Of a stretch of 64,000 nt of DNA, positions 13,101 to 25,100 are shown one piece after another (position 1 is the first letter of the stretch; every line of letters starts with the position of its first letter). The translations under genes and the position numbers were made by a program. This DNA is from Chrysaora quinquecirrha. Its lineage: Eukaryota; Cnidaria; Scyphozoa; Semaeostomeae; Pelagiidae. The stretch covers positions 124,288-188,287 of the forward strand of contig JACTAT010000048.1 in NCBI GenBank assembly GCA_014526335.1, in the 5' to 3' direction. The notes under the pieces are model-generated. The model was not told the origin of the DNA and searched no databases. It saw nothing but the letters and a program-made list of their open reading frames with translations.

Positions 13101-16100
13101 TGTAAGTCTACTACCTATACACAGAAGACAGAACGTGTCTGAAGCTATTAAGTCTACACAGGCAGCATAAAACGTGCCAAAGAATATGGTATGAAACGAT
13201 TACATACATTTTCCTTTCTTTGCTGTCTCTCTTCTTTCATTTTCGGTTGCACCCTAAAAACGAAAACAGTATCAATTTGTATACACAAGTTAAGCATCAG
13301 TAGTCAACATTAAGAAAGGATAAAGAGAAATTGATTTAAAATTTCTAAATAATTTTTGTAATTAAGTTCAATATAATTAAACAAAAACACAATGCCAAGC
13401 CAACTTCACGTTCAATGGCTTGGAGAAGGCAGATTTCAGAGTTCTATCTGGCTGCAATGCCTGCCAAAAGTCTTGGAACGCTCGCACAATTTTCACTTCA
13501 TTCATAGAAGCTGAAACCCCTCCCTCCGCAAACAAATCTGGTTTGTGACCGCGAAGAGTGTCCCACAAGCACCCATATTGCATTTGGCTATTACTAAAAG
13601 CAGGAACGGGGAATATCAGCGGGAACGAGCGGGAATCAGCATCTCAAAATGAAAATTCAAGCTATGGAAACCAAACTCGATACCATTGTGCTAGAGAAAA
13701 TGAAAACAATATGAGACAAGAGAATGAGTGCTCGATAACAAAAGAAATTAGACGCCAATTGATAAATGAAGCAGAACGACACACAGAAGCAACAAAAGAT
13801 GATTCTTCTCGCACAAAGGCATCAAGCAAATCAAGTAAATCCCAAACAAGCAACAGAAACAAAAAGCAAATGAGTGAAAAAACAACACAGGGCAGAAAGC
13901 AATCAAACCAAAATACGGAGACAACACAGCGAGCTCAGGGCCAGGGGGAAAAATCGAAATGCCAAGAAAACGAAGAGAAAAAACTCAAAGTTTTAATTGC
14001 TGGAGATTCGCAACTCCGAAGAATAAATGCCTCAGTGCTATCCAACAGCTATCGAGATGTTGACATCAAATTTAAACCTGGCATGAAAATCGAACAAACC
14101 ACCAAAGCAGTTGGCAAAACCGAACATGATATCATCATTATTCACGCGGCCACCAACAACATCGCCTCAATGACACCAGAGCAACTAAGCAAAGAGGTTG
14201 TAAACCAATTAAAACATGTGCAAGACAACAACCCCAAGGCACGGATCGTATTCTCCTCCGTCATAAGAAGAAAGGACGACTCATCACTGAACTCAAAGGT
14301 AACAAAGTTGAATAAATTACTTGAGGATGAAACTGCTCTGAATGGATTCGATATGATAGACAACAGCAACATTGTTTTAGTAATCTATGGACAGACGGGC
14401 TGCATATTAACGATGGGGGTTCGTAAGTTATCTGGTAATTACAGTAAATTTATTAAATATTGTTAACAGCGAGTAGGCTCCGATAATAATAAAACAAGTA
14501 AGAATCTGCGCTCGGGTAAGAAAAATGGTCTAAAAATAGCGTTTTTAAATATAGTTTCACTAAGAAAACACAGACATGAGCTGGGTATAATTCTTAGAGA
14601 TAACGATATTGATATAATTGGCTTAAGTGAGACACGCCTAGATGGATCAGTGAAAGACCCGCATGTCAGCCTAAGCGGGTATAAAATTTACCGAAACGAC
14701 CGGGATACTAACGGTGGGGGTGTGGCATTCTATGTAAAAGAGGGCTTGCCTGAACCTATTGTAAGGATAAAAAGTAATGAATTAGAACTTTTGGCACTTG
14801 AGTTTTCACCGGAATTTGGAAAACCTTTCTTTGTCGTGTATATGTTTTCCTACATTCTCGAAAAACATGCTCCTTTACGTCATAGGCGTGTCTCAGAAAA
14901 GTTTTGTCCATGGTTGACAAGTGAGTTCAAACGTTTGTGCGCAACAAGAGACAAATTGAGAAAACAGGCGATAAGATCTAAATCTGAAATATTATTTAAT
15001 GCATACAAACAATTAAGAAATAAATTAAATAAAATGAACAGTGACTTAAAGCGCCAATACTTCACAGATAAGATTGCCTCTGATGAGGGAAATCTTAAGA
15101 ACACTTGGAAAACTATTAACTCTGTCTTAAACAAAAAGTCGAAGACCACGCGGATAAACTCTCTTGACGTTGAAGGTAAATTGATAACGGATTCTAAAGC
15201 GATTGCCGAATGCATGAATACTTATTTTTGTAATATTGGAGAAAACCTAAGCGATAAAATTCCGTCTACTGCCAATCCACTCTTGGAAGGTAGATATTCA
15301 GTAAATCCTGAAGCAACACGGTTCCGTTTTCAACCTGTAAATTCACCTCAGGTTGCACGTGTCCTTGGAAAATTCAAAACTTCTTTGGGCTTTGGAACCG
15401 ATGGCATAGCTAATCAATTCTTGAAGATTGGTCTTCCTATTATAGTTGATTCCCTCTGTGATATATTTAATCTTTCCATTACCACTTGTGTATTCCCAGA
15501 ATGCTGGAAAGTTGCAAGGGTTGCCCCTATTTTCAAAAGTGGGCAAACTGACGATTGTTCAAATTACAGACCAATATCGGTTCTCCCTGTACTTTCTAGG
15601 ATCTTTGAGAAAATTGTTTTCGATCAACTGTATGAGTACCTTGACCAAAACCAGCATCTTTTTTCAAAGCAATCTGGCTTCAGGCGTCTCTACTCCGTCG
15701 TTTCAAGCCTTTTATCTTGCACAAACGACTGGTACAGGAATATGGACACGGGAGAATTCACCGCATTGGTATTTATAGATCTTAAGAAAGCTTTCGACAC
15801 AGTAGACCATGATATCCTCATTAAAAAGATGCAGAAATATGGAATTGGGGGTATTGAGCATACTTGGTTTACATCATATCTTCAAAAAAGAAGGCAGCTA
15901 TGTAAGGTCAATGGTGTTACATCAACAGTTCAAGAAATAAACTGTGGTGTTCCGCAGGGGTCCTGTCTTGGGCCTCTCCTGTTCATAATAAACATCAATG
16001 ACCTTCCTTCTTGTCTCAATGACTGCCGAGTGAACATGTATGCTGATGATACCGCCATTTCTTATTCTGCAAAAAGTGTTGAAGACTTAAATGTGACACT

Positions 16101-19100
16101 TGGGAGGGAATTAGATTCTTTAAGAAAATGGCTTCAAGGGAATAAACTATCATTAAATATCCTAAAGACACAGGCTATGGTTATTGGATCTAGACCCAAC
16201 CACAACAAGATCTCGACTGGATTAACGGAGCTACCTTCCTTTTCTATCGGTAGTTCTGAAGTCGAAGTTGTGGATAAAGTCAAATATTTAGGGGTCCAAA
16301 TTGATAAATATCTATCCTGGGAAGATCATACCCAATTTATGCGTAATAAGGTTTCTCGTGCCCTCGGACTCCTTAAGTACACTAAAAAACTGTTACCTAA
16401 AGACACCCTGTGCAAAGTATATCGTGGAATTGTGGAACCGCATCTCCGCTACTGCTGTTCGGTCTGGGGAGTTTGCGGCGAAACTCGGCTGCAGTCTTTG
16501 CAAAACTTCAGAATAGAGCCGCACGAATTGTAACCAATAGCAGCTATGATACTTCCGCCGGTGCCTTGATAGAAAGTTTAAAGTGGCCGACCGTAGCTGA
16601 AATGATTAATACTGAAACAGCTACCATGGTCTTTAAATCTATAAATGGCCTTGCTCCAAGTTATCTGTCTGAACTTTTCACGAGGAAATCGTCTCGCTGT
16701 TTTAAAAACCTCCGCAATGCCAACACAGACTTACATGTTCCATTTATGAAAACATGTAACGGCCAGAAAGCATTTTCCTATCGTGGTGCTGTAGTCTGGA
16801 ACCGCCTCGGCCTGGAAATTAAGCGGGCAATCTCTCCCCGACAATTCACAAATATGTTGAAATGACTTTGATTTATTATTTTACATTGTTATTAGGTTTA
16901 GGTTCTATAGAAATTAATTAGTTTTTAGCATATGTATTTTTTTTTGCACGGCCCCCTGAAAAACAGTCGCATGACTGACGGGGCAACCGTGAGTAAATAA
17001 TAAAAAATGAATGAAAAATGAATAAATGTAAATGAATGAAATGTGTGCTGGTACCGGCCCCCTACTTCGGGAGCAGATCAAGTCTCATTTGAAAACCTAA
17101 GAGAGACTCTGAAAGAACTGGACAAGGAAGAAAAGGAGACAATTCTAATTGGTGATACCAACTGCGATTTCAAAAACAATCAAAACACAAACACCAAAAA
17201 GCTCAAACAAATCTATGCCGAGTTTCAATTCTCCCAATTAATCAATAAATTTACTAGGGTTGCTATCACACGTAATGAACAAAACGAGCGACGAATGACG
17301 AAAACACTGATAGATCATTTTTCTACAACGAGCCCCAGGCGCATTTTAAGAGCTGATATTCTGCGAATTGGGATGGTCGATCACTATTTGGTGTATGGGG
17401 TACGAAAAGTCAATGCTTGGAGACTCAATAGAAATAAAAAACCGAAAGTTGTTGAGACTCGAAGCCTTGCTAACTATGATAAAACATCATTCATAAACGA
17501 CCTACTCCAAATAGATTGGTCGAGCATCCTATCTCCCCTCGCAGAAAATCCCAATTCAATGGCTACCACTTTTCAGGAGATTTTTGAGTCACTCATTGAT
17601 ATACATGCCCCATTGAAAAAAGAAGGGTTCGCAATGAAACCGCTCCCTGGCTAAATCCATCAATACGAAAACTGATGAGGGAGAGGGACTCGGCCAAGAA
17701 AATGGCCTATAAATTTCCTGACAAGTGGCCAATGTATAAGCAACTTAGAAATAAGGTAACAAAAGAGATAAAAGTTGCTATAGAGACACATTATTGTGGG
17801 TTGATTGACGAAAATAAGGGTAACCCCAAAATGATGTGGAAGACCATTAACAATGTGTTGGATAAATCTCAGAAGTCAACAACCCTCACGAGCTTAGACT
17901 TTGAGGGTAATAGACTTGTCAAAGAAGGTGATATAGCAGAGGCACTAAATCATCATTTTGTCACAGTTGGTCCCAAACTAGCGGCTATTACTAAAAGCAG
18001 GAACGGGGAATATCAGCGGGAACGAGCGGGAATCACCGGGAACGTGCGGGAACGCGCGGGAACAAGCGGGAATCAGCGGGAACGAGCGGGAATGACCGGG
18101 AATCAGCGGGAACGAGCGGGAATCAGCGGGAACGAGCGGGAATCAGCGGGAACGAGCGGGAATGACCGGGAATCAGCGGGAACGAGCGGGAATCAGCGGG
18201 AACGAGCGGAATGACCGGGAATCAGCGGGAACGAGCGGGAATGACCGGGAATCAGCGGGAACGAGCGGGAATCAGCGGGAACGAGCGGGAATGACCGGGA
18301 ATCAGCGGGAACGAGCGGGAATCCGCGGGAACGAGCGGGAATGACCGGGAATCAGCGGGAACGAGCGGGAATCAGCGGGAACAAGCGGGAATGACCGGGA
18401 ATCAGCGGGAACGAGCGGGAATCAGCGGGAACGAGCGGGAATGACCGGGAATCAGCGGGAACGAGCGGGAATCAGCGGGAACGGGCGGGAACGAGCGGGA
18501 ATGACCGGGAATCAGCGGGAACGAGCGGGAATCAGTGGGAACGGGCGGGAACGAGCGGGAACGGGCGGGAACGAGCGGGAACGGGCGGGAACGAGTGGGA
18601 ACGAGCGGGAACGAGCGGGAATCACCGGGAACGGGCGGGAATCAGCGGGAACGGAGGGTTCTAAGAGTCACACAAGATCGAATAATAAATATTAAATGAA
18701 TTTATGAATTTTCAGAGTGGAGACAAAAAGAACAACATTGTTTTGGGAGGAAGAGGGTTGACTTCCTGTAATTTCCAGCAAGAAAAGGAAGTCGAGTAAT
18801 ATTTTTCTTTGAGTTGTCAAAACATCAAAATTGCGATAAACAGCGGAATCATTTTCGGGCTTAAACTTAAAAGCGGAATCATACTTAAAAGCTGTTTTCG
18901 TCTGACACTCCCCAGAGTAACGTCAGAAACAGACCGAAACAATAGACTAAGGCGGAATTTATACCCAGATGCGTCTCGAAATGCACCAATCGAAGCTGAA
19001 TTGGCATTGTGTTTTAAACACCAATCAGCTGGTCGGATACAGCGGGAAGACAAAGCTTTTAAGTATGCCCGAAAATGATTCCGCTGTTTATCGCAATTTT

Positions 19101-22100
19101 GAAGTAAAATTTTTCGAAAACGACGGGGTTGTTCTAAGGACTTTTGGGGGGCATTGTCGCCATGGTACAAAATTTTCAATTTGGTTATATGCTTAACCGT
19201 CGCTAAAAAATAAAAAAGCATAAAACCCAAATCATATTAAAGCTATTATTCAAATTAAGAGTTTGACCATGGGTAATAATGCACCGCATGTGTAGCTTGG
19301 AGTTATCTGCTGCAAGTCTTCGGCCTAGCCGCCATTGCTGGAAATCACAATTAAACACTGGCACGCCTGCGAACGGTTAGCTCCTACAAAGCGTGCTTTC
19401 AAACCACAAAGTTTGCTGTGTATGAGCTAACAGACTGTTTTAGCAAAAGGATGCGCCCGCCAACGAGAACGCCGACTTTGTCAAAGAGGTTCTGTAGCGT
19501 TTCGATTGAATTTTTGATTTAGCATTGCAGGGTGGCGGCGCCTACATACCGGCATACTAGGGCCTAAGTGTCACGCTAGCTAAAGAAAAAAGTCTTTTAG
19601 CCCACCACTTCATTCTGATTTGTTTTTTTCGCAGCTTTTAGGATAGGCCCTCATTACAAACGCGAAATTATCGCAATAATTAACTGGTTTGGTTGCTGAA
19701 ACAACTTTTGTAGCTTGAAGAAAAATACAAAATTTTGACGTTTTCATCAGAACGTGAAAACAGCCAAGATGACGTTGTCGCCAGAACGCGGAATATCAAG
19801 TCGCGGGAAAATAACTAGTGCCCAGATTCCTGTCTGCTCGCGACGTCTTCTTCACTTGTGGCGTCTAATTGCTATTAAAAACAGCCTAACAGCTCGCAGG
19901 CACGCTAGTGTTTGATTAAATGTGCTTTCCAGTATTTGCGGCTAGGCGAAGACTAGTAGCAGATAATTCCAAGCTAAAAACACGGTTCATTATTGCCCAT
20001 GGTTTGACTGCATCTTACTTGAAAGAGTAAGCTTCTGGCAAGCAGTAGACACAGTCACCAGGTTTGTATTCTTCTTTACGATATGATACTGATCTGAAAG
20101 AAATACAAAAAGGTAAAGAATGCAGCAGAAAAAATATTTCGTAACATAAACATAGCCGAAGAGGACTGTAGAAAATTGAAAGCATTGCAACACAGAGCTA
20201 TAAAGATTATTTATAGAAAGCAGCTGAAAGATAACAAATTACTGTCAATTGGAAACAACAAGAAATACAAGGCACAATGCATGTCTATTTGTTTATTGTT
20301 ATGAGTAAATGTCTTGAACCCTCAAATCAAAGCTATACAAATCGTAACAACAAATATGCAGCTCGAATCCCGGGTATTTTGAGTAGGCTTTCAATAGACT
20401 TATTTCATTCGTTGAGTCTTGGCTCCTCCACACTCCACCACCGCTCCAACTCTGAGGAAACAGCTGTATGCTGTTTTAGTTGTTAGAAGCTGTTTCCGAA
20501 AGAGTGGGAGGCAGTTAAAAAGTCTAGGCTTTCACTTCTAGCTTTGTCAGCTAATTCTGGCCTTCTATGCATGCCGCATCCAGGCATGGGAGTCCAAGTG
20601 TAACGTCCCTTCTGAAAGACGGCAGAGTGAGTTGTTTAGTCACCCAGCTGGAAAGTCATCCATCCAGATGCTGACCTCACACGACCAAGCTTAACTTCAG
20701 CTGTCTAACGAGAACTGACTGAGAAGCTTGGCCTCTCACTCCACAATTTAGGACAGAGAACAAAAGTTAGGACAGACACAGAAAAAAAGGCTTTTGGTAT
20801 CAAGGTCCCAAGGGGTATAACGAACTCCAAAGCTCCAAACCTCGGAGTGAGTGGCCAAGCGGCTTAGTCAGGGTCCGTTAGGCAACAGAAGTTAAGCTTG
20901 GTCATGTGCAGTGAGCATATGGATGGGTGAACTTCCAGATGGATGAACAAACAACTCACTCCGTCGTCCTTCGGAAGGGACGTTAAACTAGGGGTCCCAT
21001 GCCTGGATGCAGCATGCTTAGTAGGCCTAAATTAGCTGAAAAGCTAGAAAAAAACACCCTACTCAAAATAAATTAACAACAAAAGCAGCCTTGCCCAGTT
21101 GGACTCAGTCCTTCTTCTTAAAAAAAAGCTTTAGCAATTTTGTCTGGACAAATAAAAGTTTATTTATCAATAGTTTTACTTATCACTATTTTTTCTTATC
21201 ATAAAATTTCATTGTAATTAAATCTTAGCTTTTTAGAAACAAACAGGGCCATCGTTGATAACAGCAGTAAAAGTACAAAGCACAAAATGAAATTAAAAAG
21301 AAAACTGAAACATTAATGACAACAAAAAATAAACCTGTAATATGTTTTCTCATCTCTTTCATCTTGTATTTCTGAAACAGTTGCAACACGCTCCTATAAG
21401 TGAGGATGGAGTAAAATTTCTTAAATTGCTGCTTAATCTATAATTTTCTGTTGTAGATTAATGAAGGCTGGTCAGACTTGGAGACATGTGCAAATAAGGG
21501 ACAATTTTGAGACATATGCTGACATGAATGGCTTAGATATGAATCTAGATAAGGGTAACATTTTTGTAAAAAAATCAAACGTTACCATTTTGAATATGCT
21601 CACGGCAGATCCCTCCCCGAAACTCGAAATTTAGCCAAGAACACCACCCCCCCCCCCAATCATTTTGGAAAGGAATTACGAGGAATTGACTTTAACTTTG
21701 CATTAAAACATTTGTCACATTCATGAATTTTCGTGAATATTGTCCAAAATGAAGTAAAATTTTGAAATTGCTGCTTAATCTATAATTTTCTGTTGTAGAT
21801 TAATGAAGGCTGGTCAAACTTGGAGACATGTGCAAATAAGGGACAATTTTGAGACATAAAACATTTGTCACATTCATAAATTTTCGTGAATATTGTCCAA
21901 AATGAAGTAAAATTTTGAAATTGCTGCTTAATCTATAATTTTCTGTTGTAGATTAATGAAGGCTGGTCAAACCTGGAGACATGTGCAAATAAGGGACAAT
22001 TTTGAGACATAAAACATTTGTCACATTCATGAATTTTCGTGAATATTGTCCAAAATGAAGTAAAATTTTGAAATTGCTGCTTAATCTACAATTTTCTGTT

Positions 22101-25100
22101 GTAGATTAATGAAGGCTGGTCAAACTTGGAGACGTGTGCAAATAAGGGACAATTTTGAGACAAAACATGTGTAACATTTATGAATTTTCGTGAATACTGT
22201 CCAAAATTTGCGAAATTCGCGAAAATTGACTGTTTGTTGGGAGCTGAAAACACTAGCTTAAACTACACATGTTTAATCACATCAGTGGAACACCGTACTG
22301 TTGTAGAAAACCGGTTGCGTTACCTTGGCCAACCTCTCTCGTCTGGTGCAGCAAGAACAATAAATTGAATTCTCCACACATCTGCTGAAGTCTTCTGGAA
22401 TATCCAGAAAGCGACCTTCCTCTACATCATACCTAAAAGATTATTTTCACAGATTATTTCTATGCAGCTTCAGTTAGTTGGCTGTTCGTTCAAACCTGGT
22501 TTTCATATAGACTCACTACACCAGTCGTAGTTATCGCTATAGACCTTTTCTAAGAGATCTGGGTCGGGCGCAACATTTTTCTGGAAAATGGTAGCCGAAT
22601 CGAGTAAGGGAATCCTCTCCACGGACAAAGACCGGAATTGCAGTCCTTCCAGGAGCGATATTGCAGCAAATTTTGCTTCAAATTCACATTTAACGGGAGT
22701 TGAAGTGAAAGAAAGGATTCAAGTCCCAGTTTATCTGGTCTAGGATCAATTTAATTAAGTATTTTCTATTTTGTGCGTTACTTGCATCTTGTTTCCTGCG
22801 TTTCTGCAGATATTTTTAACATTTACTGTCGCAGATTCCGTTTCTGTCTTTTTCTTCTATTATTCGTAAATCTGGAGTAAAATCTGCTGCACTACTTCCT
22901 CTGAAGCGACAATTCCGGTCTTTGTCGGTGGAGAGGATTCCCTTGCTCGGTACGGCTACCATTTTCCAGAAAAATGTCGCACCCGATCCAGACCTCTTTG
23001 AAAAGGTCAATTGAGCTGAATTGCTGAACGCTCAAACTACTAAAGCCGGGCGTAAACCGTACCACCATGTTGGCCAACATCGCCGCCAAAAATTATTGGC
23101 CAACATATTGGTACGGTTTGCTAAGTTGTCCAAAAAACAACATGTTGTAAACGAAAAAAAGTTGGCCAGTATTTTCATTACGAGTCCAACACTGAGCAAA
23201 AAGGGGTAGGGCTGCTGCTGTTGTTGTTGTTGCTGTTTGAGAAGAGAAGGGCTCATGTACTATGTACTAAGAAGTCTTTATCGTAAGCAAAGCAAATGGT
23301 CATAAACAGCCTCATCCCCAGGCTCCAAACGCGTTTCCTCGGAGATTTGCTCTGGTATCGGCCATTTTGGCCTAGGCACTGAAACAAGACGTAGATAACA
23401 AAAGAAGGTGTTCTAAGAATGGAAACGCAAATAATTTCAATGATAACTCCCAGGAAAAATACAATGCAGGATGTGGCATTTTTTGGGTTTCATGACGTGT
23501 TTTCACATGGTTTTGGCCTATTTCGTTGTGATTTTTCGATGAAGTTGTGACGTCACTTAATCACATCTATTGTTTGAACAGCCAATCAAATTGCGAATAG
23601 ACAAAGCCGATGCCAGGAGGGCGCTCATTAGAGGGAGGCGCTTTTTCAAGAGATACGGTATAGAAAAAATTGCAATGTTAATTCAAACTTACCATTTCTG
23701 AACGAAGAATGTATGATTCTCATCATCCTCACTCTCAGCATCAATTATAAGATCGGGATTACCACCTTCGTTGAACCAGTCTTTGCTGTGTGTTCTCAAA
23801 TTCACCTAGAAAATTGTACAAAAAATGGTAATTGAATACACATTTTCTGTTGTCTGTTCATCATAGGGACCGGTCATTATCTATAACGGGGTGCGGTCAT
23901 TATTTATGACCTGGTGCGGTCATTATTTATGACCGGGTGCGGTACGAGGATATATTTTATCGCAAACCAGATTCATTTTAGGATTCATTCATTTATTACA
24001 ATTATACTTAGTAAAATGCCTGTGTTCCTGGTTTGAAGGAATTAGTTGCACCTTTTATAACTTTAATTAGTTGCACCAATTGAACAGGTGGAACATTGAT
24101 AACAGCTGTAAATATTTTTTAGGTAGCTGAAGTTTTTAACCCGTATAAAAATTCACCATTATTATTATCATTACCAAAAAAGGTGAGGGGGAAAAGTAAT
24201 TTTTTACTCCTTTCTGTGGGGGAGGGAGGTAAAGAAAATTTTATTCTAACAAATAGCGGTGTAAATTATCAAAAGAGCAAAAAAATCCTAACAATAAAAA
24301 ATCTACCATTACTTATGTTGGTCTAAATTAGTCTTGTCAAAACTAATATTAACCAATTTATATAATTGTATTATCATTATATTATTATTCGGTCTCATCC
24401 TTGTTATAAATAATGACCGGTCCCTCAGAAATTTTTGAAAATTCCTTCATACGAAATCTTTCATTATCTATCGTGGAAAACAAGAATAGACCTTGTAAAA
24501 GAGACCTGGGTCAGGCGCGGCATTTTTCTGGAAATATCGAGTAATGGAATCCTCTCCACGTACAAAGACCGGAATTGCAGTCGCTTCAGAGGAAGAAGTG
24601 CAGCGGATTTTACTCAAAATTCACGAATAATGAAAGAAAAAGACAAAAAAGGGCATCTGCGACAGCAATGTTTTAAATATCTGCAGAAACTCAGGAAGCA
24701 AGATGCAATTAAGTAACAAAAAGAGAAAAGACTTAATTAAATTGATCCTAGAGAAGATAAACTGGGACTTGAATCCTTTCTTTCACTTCAACTCCCATTA
24801 AATATGAATTTTAATCAAAACTAATCTGCTACAATATCTCTCCTGGAACGACTGCAATTCCGGTCTTTGTCCGTGGAGAGGATTCCCTTACTCGATACGG
24901 CTACCATTGTCCAGGAAAATGTTGCGCCCGACCCAGATCTCTTTGAAAAGGTCTATTTAGGAGTTGATAACTTCGAGATGTTACGAACATCATAATAACC
25001 ATACCTCACAAGACTCCATGACTGAACCAAGAGGATTATCATCACATTCATCAGATAAAAATACTTCAGCTGCATCACCAGTTTCACCAAGAATCGTTTC

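Noticed and set aside
18162..18695. [18 protein letters not shown] repeat protein
   Set aside because: By-product of a minisatellite whose 30-bp higher-order unit is a multiple of three; it follows a broken LINE frame.
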